Below, piece after piece: positions 26,101 through 33,670 of a stretch of 64,000 nucleotides of DNA. Under the pieces are notes generated by a model that saw nothing but the letters and a program-made list of their open reading frames with translations, was not told the DNA's origin and did not search any database. How positions within the stretch are numbered: position 1 is the stretch's first letter; each line of letters starts with the position of its first letter. Made by a program: the position numbers and the translations under genes. Source of the stretch: JACRLW01 sp050181465 (lineage in GTDB: Bacteria; Planctomycetota; UBA1135; UBA2386); contig JBFXDD010000021.1 of assembly GCA_050181465.1 (NCBI GenBank), positions 1 to 64,000 of the forward strand, in the 5' to 3' direction.

Positions 26101-27687
26101 GTGAGCAGCTCCGTCCGTGCCGCCCCGGAATCCACCTTCCGATCGACGCTTCTGGCCAAGAGTCGCAGCCACGATCCCCGGGGTCTGCGCTGGATCTTCG
26201 TTCCGTACGACCAACTCAACCACTGCCTTGGGCCGCTCGCGAGCACTCCACCGAACGAAGCCGGCATCGTGCTCATCGAGAGTCGGGCGAAGGCCAACCG
26301 TCGACCCTACCACAAGCAGAAGCTCGCCTTGGTGCTCGCGAACCAACGTCAGTTCGCACTCGAGCAGGCCGAGCGGGGCGTCGCGGTCCGCTATGTGATG
26401 TCCGAGCACGACTACGCGACCGTGCTTCGCGAACTGAGTCGGGAGCTCGGCCGTCTCACGATGATGCGCGCTGCCGAGCGCGAACTCCGCGCAGAGCTGC
26501 GGCCGTGCATCGCCGACGGCATCGTCGAAGAAGTGCCGCACACCGGCTGGCTCACCGATCGCGACACCTTCCGACGATCACAGCGCAGCGCACCGTGGCG
26601 GATGCAGCGCTTCTACGAGACGGTTCGGCGCGACTCGGGGATCCTGATGGAGAGCAACGGCAAGCCGCTCGGCGGCCGCTTCAGCTTCGACACCGAGAAC
26701 CGGCAACGCTGGCGAGGTGAGCCCCGGCCGCCCCAGCCACTACGTTTCGTTCCCGATCCCATCACCACGGAGGTCGGTGAACTCGTGATGCGCGACTTCG
26801 CATCGCATCCCGGTCAGCTCGACCTCACGAAACTGCCGACGACAGCGGCCGACGCAGAGCGAGTCTGGAATCACGCACTCACCGAGTGCCTGCCTTGGTT
26901 CGGGCCCTTCGAGGACGCGATGTCCGCCGGCGAGAGCACGCTCTTCCACACTCGCAACTCGCCACTCCTGAATCTGCACCGGCTGCTGCCGCGCGATGTC
27001 GTCGACGACGCACTCGCGGCGAACTTGCCGTTGGCTTCGAAGGAGGGTTTCGTCCGTCAGGTTCTCGGCTGGCGCGAGTTCATGCGCCATGTTCACGAGG
27101 AGACCGACGGCTTTCGCACGTTGCCGAAGGGATCTCGCCTTCACGAAGACGGCGAACCGTTGCCCGCCGCGTTCTGGGGTCGCCCGTCCGGCCTCGCCTG
27201 TCTCGACCACGTCGTCGATCAGGTCTGGCGCGAGGGCTACAGCCATCACATCACTCGGCTCATGATCTTGGGCAACCTCGCGACGCTGCTCGAGGTGAGT
27301 CCGCGCGAGTTGTCGGATTGGTTCTGGGTCGCCTACACGGATGCCTTCGACTGGGTCGTGGAACCCAACGTCCTCGGCATGGCGAGTTTCGGGCTGCCCG
27401 GGCTGTTCACGACGAAGCCCTACGTGTCGGGTGCGGCGTACATCGATCGTATGAGCGACTTCTGCGGCCGATGTCGCTTCGATCCCAAGCGCGATTGCCC
27501 GATCACTCCCATGTACTGGGCTTGGCTCGCGCGCCACCGCGAAGAGTTGGCTGACAACCCGCGCATGGCGCTCCCGCTTCGATCGCTTGCCAAGCGGACC
27601 GACGCTCAGCGCGCGGCCGACCAGCGGGTCTGGCGTGAGACCCTCGCTCGCATGGCCGACGATGCACCAGCCGTCGGGCCCGACTGA
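26101..27687 (+). CDS. FeS-containing cryptochrome/photolyase (FeS-BCP, probable (6-4) photolyase)
   Basis: The 528-residue protein matches the bacterial FeS-BCP group, whose studied members repair (6-4) photoproducts using FAD, a lumazine antenna and a [4Fe-4S] cluster. It opens with LRWIFVPYDQLN, with YHKQKLALVLANQRQFA in the antenna part. The FAD part includes STLFHTRNSPLLNLHRLLP, FVRQVLGWREFMRHVH, GYSHHITRLMILGN and FGLPGLFTTKPYVSGAAYI. The four expected cluster ligands are visible as Cys367, Cys455, Cys458 and Cys466. GTG 26101 is the only start upstream of the conserved N-terminus. The gene's 5' end faces the start of the secreted propeller gene, 177 bases away. It is unrelated in subclass to the class II photolyase at 13295. 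Confidence 0.92.
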   Translation: MSSSVRAAPESTFRSTLLAKSRSHDPRGLRWIFVPYDQLNHCLGPLASTPPNEAGIVLIESRAKANRRPYHKQKLALVLANQRQFALEQAERGVAVRYVMSEHDYATVLRELSRELGRLTMMRAAERELRAELRPCIADGIVEEVPHTGWLTDRDTFRRSQRSAPWRMQRFYETVRRDSGILMESNGKPLGGRFSFDTENRQRWRGEPRPPQPLRFVPDPITTEVGELVMRDFASHPGQLDLTKLPTTAADAERVWNHALTECLPWFGPFEDAMSAGESTLFHTRNSPLLNLHRLLPRDVVDDALAANLPLASKEGFVRQVLGWREFMRHVHEETDGFRTLPKGSRLHEDGEPLPAAFWGRPSGLACLDHVVDQVWREGYSHHITRLMILGNLATLLEVSPRELSDWFWVAYTDAFDWVVEPNVLGMASFGLPGLFTTKPYVSGAAYIDRMSDFCGRCRFDPKRDCPITPMYWAWLARHREELADNPRMALPLRSLAKRTDAQRAADQRVWRETLARMADDAPAVGPD

Positions 27688-27763
27688 GAATTCTCCGCCC
27701 GGCGTGTCTGCGGCAGGACCGTTCCCCGATCCATGGAACAAGCACCGTCCCACAGGATCCCTG

Positions 27764-28981
27764 ATGACCCGCCTCAGCCGCTACTTCCTCGCTCTCCTCT
27801 CTGCTGTCCCCCTTGCCGCTCAGACCGTTCCTGAGTTGATCGGCGTCACGGCGGCCACGCCGCTCCTTCGAACCCGCGACATGGGGACGTGTGCCGAGCG
27901 CGCCTGCCCACCCACCGGATTCCCACCGATGGCCGCGCACCCCGCCGCGGGCGGGACCGCCTTCGATCCCGGCCGGGGCGGTGCCTGGATCAGCAACGGC
28001 ACCCATCTCGCGTGCGTCACCAAGGATGGATGCCGCTTTCTGTGCCCGACGACGCCGCTGAGTCTCGCGAGAGAGTTCGTCTCCGGACTGGCCGTCGATG
28101 AAACCCGCCGCCACCTGCTGCTGTCGACCACATCGAATGCCATCGAAGTGTACGAACTCGACTGCCCACTCGGACGACGCATCAGCCGCTGCATCGCCCC
28201 GGTTCCGGCCACCCACACGATCGGTGGGATCGCCACCGCCGACGTCGAAGACTTCGTGATCTTCTCGTCGTCGGACTTCTCCGGCACCGCACCCCCTGCC
28301 AACACACTCTACGTCGCCGCGCGGAGTGCCCCCTGCACGCCACTGTGTTCGGTTCCGATTCCGCGCTTCTGCGGCACGCTCGGACCGATTCACGGCGTCG
28401 CCTACGATCAATGCACTCGGACGGTCTGGGTCACCGACGGCTTCGCCACTCTCGGAATGACGATCGATCTGCGGACTTGCACGATCTCGCCCACGCACTG
28501 CTGCGCGATGACGCCGCCAGAACCGTTCATCGGACTGTGCGTTGCGCCCAGCGAAGGCACGACGACGGGGCGAAACTGCATTCGCCCGAGCTGCCCACCG
28601 TGTGCGGCCTCGATGACGATCGGCACCAAGGGCTCGCCGGCGATCGGCAACGCGGACTTCGCGATCACGCTTGAGAGCGCGCCCGCCGGCGGCGGCGCAT
28701 GGCTGCTCTTGAGCTTTGCCGGTCCGTGCACCGGAGGCATGCCGACCCCCACTCCGTTCTGCGGTCTCCTGCACGTCGACTTCAGCTTCCTGATCGTGCT
28801 CGGCGGTGTGCCGATCACCGGTGGTCCTGCCGCGTGCGGAGGAACCGCGACCATGCCGGTCCCGGTGCCGGCCGACCTCGGACTCTGCGGTCTTCACGCC
28901 TGCGGTCAGTGGCTCGGCATCTGTCCCCTCGGCGGCGTATTCACCAGCAACGCACTGTCATTCGCGCTGAGCGGGACCTGA
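27764..28981 (+). CDS. Secreted Cys-rich propeller-like protein
   Basis: The 405-residue product starts MTRLSRYFLALLSAVPLAAQ, a clear signal peptide. The body is rich in cysteines, many probably in disulfides (GTCAERACPP, CVTKDGCRFLCP, TCTISPTHCC), with repeats such as GLAVDETRRHLLLSTTSNAI and GVAYDQCTRTVWVTDGFATL that suggest an NHL/YncE-like propeller. The last 120 residues (IGTKGSPAIGNADFAITLES onward) form the beta-sandwich seen on other secreted proteins here. I chose ATG 27764 for the signal peptide. The layout parallels the protein at 229-1383. The 3' end overlaps the 3' end of the opposing sigma gene by 24 bases. Confidence 0.76.
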   Translation: MTRLSRYFLALLSAVPLAAQTVPELIGVTAATPLLRTRDMGTCAERACPPTGFPPMAAHPAAGGTAFDPGRGGAWISNGTHLACVTKDGCRFLCPTTPLSLAREFVSGLAVDETRRHLLLSTTSNAIEVYELDCPLGRRISRCIAPVPATHTIGGIATADVEDFVIFSSSDFSGTAPPANTLYVAARSAPCTPLCSVPIPRFCGTLGPIHGVAYDQCTRTVWVTDGFATLGMTIDLRTCTISPTHCCAMTPPEPFIGLCVAPSEGTTTGRNCIRPSCPPCAASMTIGTKGSPAIGNADFAITLESAPAGGGAWLLLSFAGPCTGGMPTPTPFCGLLHVDFSFLIVLGGVPITGGPAACGGTATMPVPVPADLGLCGLHACGQWLGICPLGGVFTSNALSFALSGT

Positions 28982-29590
28982 GTCGGTTCCGGTCGCATCC
29001 CCGCCCGCCGTGGCAGCTCGGCGGGCGAGTTCGAAGGTCCGCCGCAGTCGATCGAAGGCCCGCAACCCCGCGCGTTGGGCCGCAGCCTCGCTGACTCCCA
29101 GCCGCGCCGCCTGCTCGGCGATCGACAATCCCTCACCGGCCATCCGCACCAGTTCTTGATCCCGGGGCGGCAGCGCGGCCAGCGCGAGATGAATCAGACG
29201 GACGAGTTCACGACGTTCCGCCACCGTCGATGGGCCGACGCCACGAGTTGCCGGCGGCGCCACTGCCTCCGGGTCGTCGACGCCGCTGCCGAACGTGATT
29301 CGCAGCAGCCGCGACGCACGTCGCTTCGCCGCCGAGTAGTGATCATGACGATCCGCGACATGAGCGCGCGCGATCACGAACAACCACGCACGGAACTCGG
29401 GGTCGCCGAGGTCCACGAAGCGGCTCTGTTGATTGAGCGCGCGCGCCTGGACACCGAGCACGAGGTCTTCGAGCGACTCGAACCGAAGCAGACCGCGCGC
29501 ATTGCGCGCCAGGAAGCCGCGAAGTGCCGGCTCGTGTGCGACGAGCAGGGTCGACAGCCCACGCGGATCTTCATCCCGTCGCTCGCTCAT
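28958..29590 (-). CDS. ECF-type RNA polymerase sigma factor, kinase-linked
   Basis: The 210-residue product has region 2 at about 15-95 (LVAHEPALRGFLARNARGLL, EFRAWLFVIARAHVADRHDH) and region 4 at about 140-195 (LAALPPRDQELVRMAGEGLS, AEQAARLGVSEAAAQR). I chose ATG 29590, which overlaps the kinase stop as ATGA; the longer frame runs inside the kinase gene. It is therefore translationally coupled to the kinase-FGE gene just upstream. Ser39 stands before the EDLV segment of region 2.2, the same place as Ser50 in the sigma factor at 5546. The Thr/Gly/Ala-rich tail after region 4 is not conserved. No anti-sigma gene is adjacent, so control by the kinase is the likeliest model (inference). Confidence 0.88.
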   Translation of the reverse strand: MSERRDEDPRGLSTLLVAHEPALRGFLARNARGLLRFESLEDLVLGVQARALNQQSRFVDLGDPEFRAWLFVIARAHVADRHDHYSAAKRRASRLLRITFGSGVDDPEAVAPPATRGVGPSTVAERRELVRLIHLALAALPPRDQELVRMAGEGLSIAEQAARLGVSEAAAQRAGLRAFDRLRRTFELARRAATAGGDATGTDSGPAQRE

Positions 29591-32379
29591 CGCTGTTCGC
29601 CTTCTCGGATCCGCCGCAGCGCGATACGGAAGCCGACGCTCTCGTCCCGAGCGGACGTCGGCATGGAGCGCCGGTCGATACGAAACGACTCGCCGGTGCG
29701 GTCGCGCCATGAGCCGCCGCAGACCGGTGCTTCACCATCGCGCGTCGCACTGTCGCGATCGCACCACTCTGCGACCGACGCGGTCATGTCGTAGACCCCG
29801 AACGGAGACTCGTCGAAGGCATTGCTCATCACGGGCGGAGGTCCCGCGGAGTTGCGCGAAACACCGAGCGCCCAGTCGATGCGAAACTCGGCGCCGAACA
29901 CGTAGGCGCGTCCATCGCCACCCTTGGCTGCTCGAATCCATTGCGTTGGAGTCGGCAGGTCGTAGCGATGACCGGCAATCGGTCCCGGGTTCGCTCCGTT
30001 ACGCCATCTCGCATAGGCCTTCGCAGAAGTCCAGCTCACTCCGCGCACGGGAGCGTCGAGATCACTCTCGTCACCGACGAATCGAATGCCTGGGCGCTCG
30101 GCATCCTCGGCGTGACCGGTCCATTCCGGAGAACTCGGCAGATGTTCTTGGGAGTCGTTCGCGCGGACGAACTCCGCATACTCCCTGCAAGTCACTTCGC
30201 GCTCACCGAGGAAGCAACCGTGCTCGCCCCAGGAGTATGCCTCGGCAGCGATCCTGACGAAGCCCGGTGGCGTCGAGCCCTTGGGCATCAGCTCGACACG
30301 CAGCGCCGCGCATTCCGCGAAGTGCTCCTCGGCATGGTCCACGTGGAAGGGCAGAACCAGCGATTCGTAGCCGGGGGATTGCAGCACGACGACGAACCAA
30401 GCCGGGAGCAGCGAACGGTCGACGAGTGGTGTCGTGCCGATCCGGCGAGCCGTGGAGAGGAAACGCGGCGCTCTCGTCGGCCGAAGGGTTGCGTTACCGT
30501 CCCAGGCGACATCCTCGAAGCGATCGTTGCGCCAGCAGCGCAGCACACGGCCTGGCTCCGGCGGACGCACCAGTTCGTCGGGCTCCACCAACAGAAGGTC
30601 GCCGCTTCGCCAGGCTCCCGAGTCGTGCACGACTCGGAAGGCAGCGCTGCCGACCATGCCGACTTCGGCGTCGCCGAGCGCACGCATCGGCACGATCCGC
30701 GGACTCTGTGCGGGATCCAAGTCGCTGAGCTGAGCGAACTGGAAGAGTTGGACCTCGGCGCCCGGGGGCGTGGTCTCGATGCGCAAGACACCACTGCCTT
30801 CCAGACGCTTCGTCCAAACGCCGGCGGGATCGTGCGCGAGCACCTCCTGACGAAAGAACTCGACCAATCCGCGCTCCGAGGTACCGCGCACCTCGAGCCA
30901 ACGCAGGAAGTGCAGGTGCGCCCAGGTCGTCTCGAACTCGGCGATGCGGAGACCGGCACTACGAACCAATCCCAGGTCCGCGTGGGCCTCCTGCAGCACG
31001 CGCGCGCGGCGGGCATCGTAGGCACTGACCTCGATCCGCAGTCGTTCGGCGCGCTCGCGTTCGGCGTCGGTCCAATCGCGCTCCCGTCGCAACCGCTCGA
31101 GATCCGCGAGATGGAACGCCGTCGCATCGCGAGTCGGACGGCCAGCCTCGAGTTCCGTGAGTGCGCGCGCGGCCGCGGCAAGGCGATCCGCTGCGTCGGC
31201 TCTCGCTCGCTGCGACCCCCACCAACTCAGACCGACGATGCCGCACGCGCCGATGCTCAACGCGAACAGCGTCGCCGAAAGGCGCGGATGCCGTCGAATC
31301 ACCTTCCTCAGAATCGTCCAACCGCCCGCAGGAGCGGCGCGCACCGGTCGCAACTCCAAGACGGCGCGGAGGTCGGCAGCGAACTCCGCGGCTGTGGGGT
31401 AACGGCGCGCAGGCTCCTTCTCCAGTGCGCGAGCGATGACTACTTGCAGATCGCGCGGACAATCCGCTCGCAGCCGCCGCAGCGGTACCGGGTCGGTCGT
31501 GAGCACCTGGTGAAGCACCGCCTCCACCGTGTCGCCGCGGAAGCAAGGCCGGCCACTGAGTGCGTGATAGAGGGTCGCACCGAGCCCGTAGATGTCGGCG
31601 CGCGCGTCGATCGCCGTTCCGGCCCGCAGCGCGATCTGCTCAGGTGCCGCGTAGGCCGGTGAACCGGCGAACTCGCGGGTGATCGTCGCATCGGCCGAGT
31701 TCACATCGCGCGCGAGTCCGAAGTCGAGCAGCACGGCGCGACCGTCCGGCAGCACGCGGATGTTCTGCGGCTTGACGTCGCGATGGACGATGCCGGCGCG
31801 GTGCGCGGCATCGAGCGCGTCCGCGATCTGAGCGCCGAAGTTCAAGACGAGCGCCGTGGGCAAGTTTGCGCCGGCCTCGCGTTCCGACCGCTCGATGCGC
31901 TCGTCGAGATTCTCACCCGGCAGCAACTCCATGGTGAAGTAGCGAACGCCTTGGTCCTCGCCGAACACATGGACGTTCACGATCCCGGGATGCTGGAGCC
32001 GAGCGAGCGCGCGGGCCTCGCGCGCGAAGCGCTCGATGGCGACCGGCGAGAGCGCGAGTTCCGCCCGCAGCACCTTCAGTGCGACGAGCCGACCGAGGTC
32101 GGCCTGCTCCGCAAGGAACACGACACCCATTCCGCCCTCGCCGAGCTTGCGCACCAATCGGTAGCCGCCGAGCGTGGCCCACGGCAATCCCGGCTCCGCA
32201 TCGAGGAGCACCCGCCCGGGCATCGCTCGTTTAAACAAAACCGAGCGGGCGAGTTCATGCAGCGCTCGCAACCAACCGGCGTCCTCCCCGAGCGCCGCAT
32301 CGTCGAGCGACTCGCCGCGAAGCGCGCGGGCGAGATACTCGTCGTAGCGGGCTTCCGCGCCACCGGTGGAGGAGTCCAT
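29587..32379 (-). CDS. Membrane Ser/Thr protein kinase fused to FGE-sulfatase-like domain
   Basis: The 930-residue protein has a Hanks-type kinase at about 70-345: GEGGMG at 80-85, VALK with Lys102, HRDVKPQN with Asp201, DFG 219-221, GSPAYAAPEQ. A membrane helix lies at about 367-387, followed by a charged helical region, a beta-rich part, and an FGE-sulfatase-like domain at about 735-925 (EVTCREYAEFV, RGVSWTSAKAYARW, YDMTASVAEWCDRDS, CGGSWRD, VGFRIALRR). As in the kinase at 1408, the paired catalytic cysteines of FGE are not seen. It is the first gene of an operon with the ECF sigma gene, which starts in its stop codon. Its start diverges from pdxH, with repeat copy 4 between. Confidence 0.9.
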   Translation of the reverse strand: MDSSTGGAEARYDEYLARALRGESLDDAALGEDAGWLRALHELARSVLFKRAMPGRVLLDAEPGLPWATLGGYRLVRKLGEGGMGVVFLAEQADLGRLVALKVLRAELALSPVAIERFAREARALARLQHPGIVNVHVFGEDQGVRYFTMELLPGENLDERIERSEREAGANLPTALVLNFGAQIADALDAAHRAGIVHRDVKPQNIRVLPDGRAVLLDFGLARDVNSADATITREFAGSPAYAAPEQIALRAGTAIDARADIYGLGATLYHALSGRPCFRGDTVEAVLHQVLTTDPVPLRRLRADCPRDLQVVIARALEKEPARRYPTAAEFAADLRAVLELRPVRAAPAGGWTILRKVIRRHPRLSATLFALSIGACGIVGLSWWGSQRARADAADRLAAAARALTELEAGRPTRDATAFHLADLERLRRERDWTDAERERAERLRIEVSAYDARRARVLQEAHADLGLVRSAGLRIAEFETTWAHLHFLRWLEVRGTSERGLVEFFRQEVLAHDPAGVWTKRLEGSGVLRIETTPPGAEVQLFQFAQLSDLDPAQSPRIVPMRALGDAEVGMVGSAAFRVVHDSGAWRSGDLLLVEPDELVRPPEPGRVLRCWRNDRFEDVAWDGNATLRPTRAPRFLSTARRIGTTPLVDRSLLPAWFVVVLQSPGYESLVLPFHVDHAEEHFAECAALRVELMPKGSTPPGFVRIAAEAYSWGEHGCFLGEREVTCREYAEFVRANDSQEHLPSSPEWTGHAEDAERPGIRFVGDESDLDAPVRGVSWTSAKAYARWRNGANPGPIAGHRYDLPTPTQWIRAAKGGDGRAYVFGAEFRIDWALGVSRNSAGPPPVMSNAFDESPFGVYDMTASVAEWCDRDSATRDGEAPVCGGSWRDRTGESFRIDRRSMPTSARDESVGFRIALRRIREGEQR

Positions 32380-32518
32380 CGAACAGAAGCCTGAGGAGTC
32401 TGCGAGGATCGGTCAAGCCGCACGAGGTCCGCTGTCTTGGCGAGGCGCAGCCAGGCGACGGCTCCGCCCGGTCCCGCCGCGGGTTCGGGTGGCTCGATCA
32501 TGCATGCACCGACTACCC

Positions 32519-32700
32519 TAGCCCGAACTATTCGTGAACGTCTGCTGCGATCGCCACAAGTCGCGCCCGTCTACGTCGCTCCATCGGCTCCTCCCTGGCA
32601 GCGTAGCTACCGCTACGCTTCGGTCGTCGACCGACGCAGCTCCTTGCCGGTCATCGACCTGCGGCGATCTCGCGACGACGTTCACGAATAGTCCGGGCTA
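32519..32700 (-). repeat. 182-bp palindromic element, copy 4
   Basis: This copy is in reverse orientation, with CTAG intact at both ends (ACCCTAGCCCG and CCGGGCTAGCC). It lies in the divergent promoter region between the kinase and pdxH and ends 26 bases before the pdxH start. Together with copy 5 in the opposite orientation it brackets pdxH. Confidence 0.9.
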
Positions 32701-32726
32701 GCCCGTCGAGTTCCAGCGCCGGATCC

Positions 32727-33377
32727 ATGACCGACTCCAATCCACTCAGCCATCGCAAGGACTATCGCCGCGAGGAACTCCGCCGCGCGCAGCTCCCTTC
32801 GGAACCCCTCGTGCTGTTCGAGACCTGGTTGCTCGACGCGACCCGCAGCGGCGTGGAGGAACCGAATGCGATGACGCTCGCGACGGTCGGCTTCGACGGC
32901 CGTCCCAACGCGCGCGTCGTGTTGCTTCGCGCGTACGACGACCGCGGCTTCGTCTTCTACACCAATCGTGACAGCGACAAGGGCGAGGAGCTCGGCCGCG
33001 ACCCTCGCGCGAGCATCACGTTCTGGTGGGGAGTGCTCGAACGACAGATCCGGATCGAGGGCTCGGTGACTCCGTGCACGGACCTCGAGTCCGATCGCTA
33101 CTGGCAGTCGCGACCGCGCGCGAGCCAGATCTCGGCTTGGGCATCGCCGCAGAGTCGGGAGATCGAGAGTCGCGACTGGCTGGAGTCGCAGATGCGAGCG
33201 ATCGAGGCTCGATTCGAGAATGCCGAGACGATCCCACGACCGCCGTTCTGGGGTGGCTACCGACTGTTCGCCGACGTGATCGAGTTCTGGCAAGGGCGCC
33301 GCGCGCGATCGCACGATCGCTTCCGCTACACGCGCGAAGGCTCGGGCACGTATCGCATCGCTCGGTTGGCGCCCTGA
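32727..33377 (+). CDS. pdxH: Pyridoxamine 5'-phosphate oxidase
   Basis: The 216-residue protein is full length for PdxH, the FMN enzyme that oxidises pyridoxine or pyridoxamine phosphate to pyridoxal phosphate, the last step of vitamin B6 supply. Family motifs are clear: MTLATVGFDGRPNARVVLLR, FVFYTNRDSDKGEELGRDPR, QIRIEGSV, DRYWQSRPRASQISAWASPQS, and the C-terminal PFWGGYRLFADVIEFWQG with HDRFRYTREG. It is cytoplasmic and probably a dimer. It stands as a single-gene unit between repeat copies 4 and 5, which face opposite ways. Confidence 0.96.
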   Translation: MTDSNPLSHRKDYRREELRRAQLPSEPLVLFETWLLDATRSGVEEPNAMTLATVGFDGRPNARVVLLRAYDDRGFVFYTNRDSDKGEELGRDPRASITFWWGVLERQIRIEGSVTPCTDLESDRYWQSRPRASQISAWASPQSREIESRDWLESQMRAIEARFENAETIPRPPFWGGYRLFADVIEFWQGRRARSHDRFRYTREGSGTYRIARLAP

Positions 33378-33402
33378 GTCGGGGACGTCGGCGCCGATCG
33401 AC

Positions 33403-33584
33403 TGGCCCGGATGATTCGTGAACGTCGTCGCGAGATCGACGCAGGTCGATGTCCGGCAAGGAGCTCCGTCGGTCGACGACCGAAGCGTAGCTGTAGCTAC
33501 GCTGCCAGGGAGGAACCGACGTAGCGACGACGCCGGGCGCGACTTGCGGCGATCGCAGCAGACGTTGACAAATAGTCCGGGCTA
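33403..33584 (+). repeat. 182-bp palindromic element, copy 5
   Basis: This copy is in forward orientation. The left end is mutated (CTGGCCCGGATG in place of CTAGCCCGGATT), the right end keeps CCGGGCTAG. The inner stem GCGTAGCT-GT-AGCTACGC is perfect. It starts 25 bases after the pdxH stop and ends 86 bases before the protease start. Confidence 0.9.
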
Positions 33585-33670
33585 GATTCTTGCCATCGTC
33601 GTCGCCTCTCCCCGTGAGGCGATGCGATTCGTGATGCACCGCCCACCCGCGTCGCTTCACGGATCCCATC

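Noticed and set aside
25924..26541. N-terminal extension of the secreted propeller protein
   Set aside because: A good signal peptide starts at 25923, and the extension overlaps the coding start of the photolyase on the other strand.
32437..32691. Short open frame through repeat copy 4, with similar frames in other copies
   Set aside because: The frames are open only because the repeat lacks stops in them; they begin in different flanking DNA, read the two arms of a palindrome and have no ribosome site.
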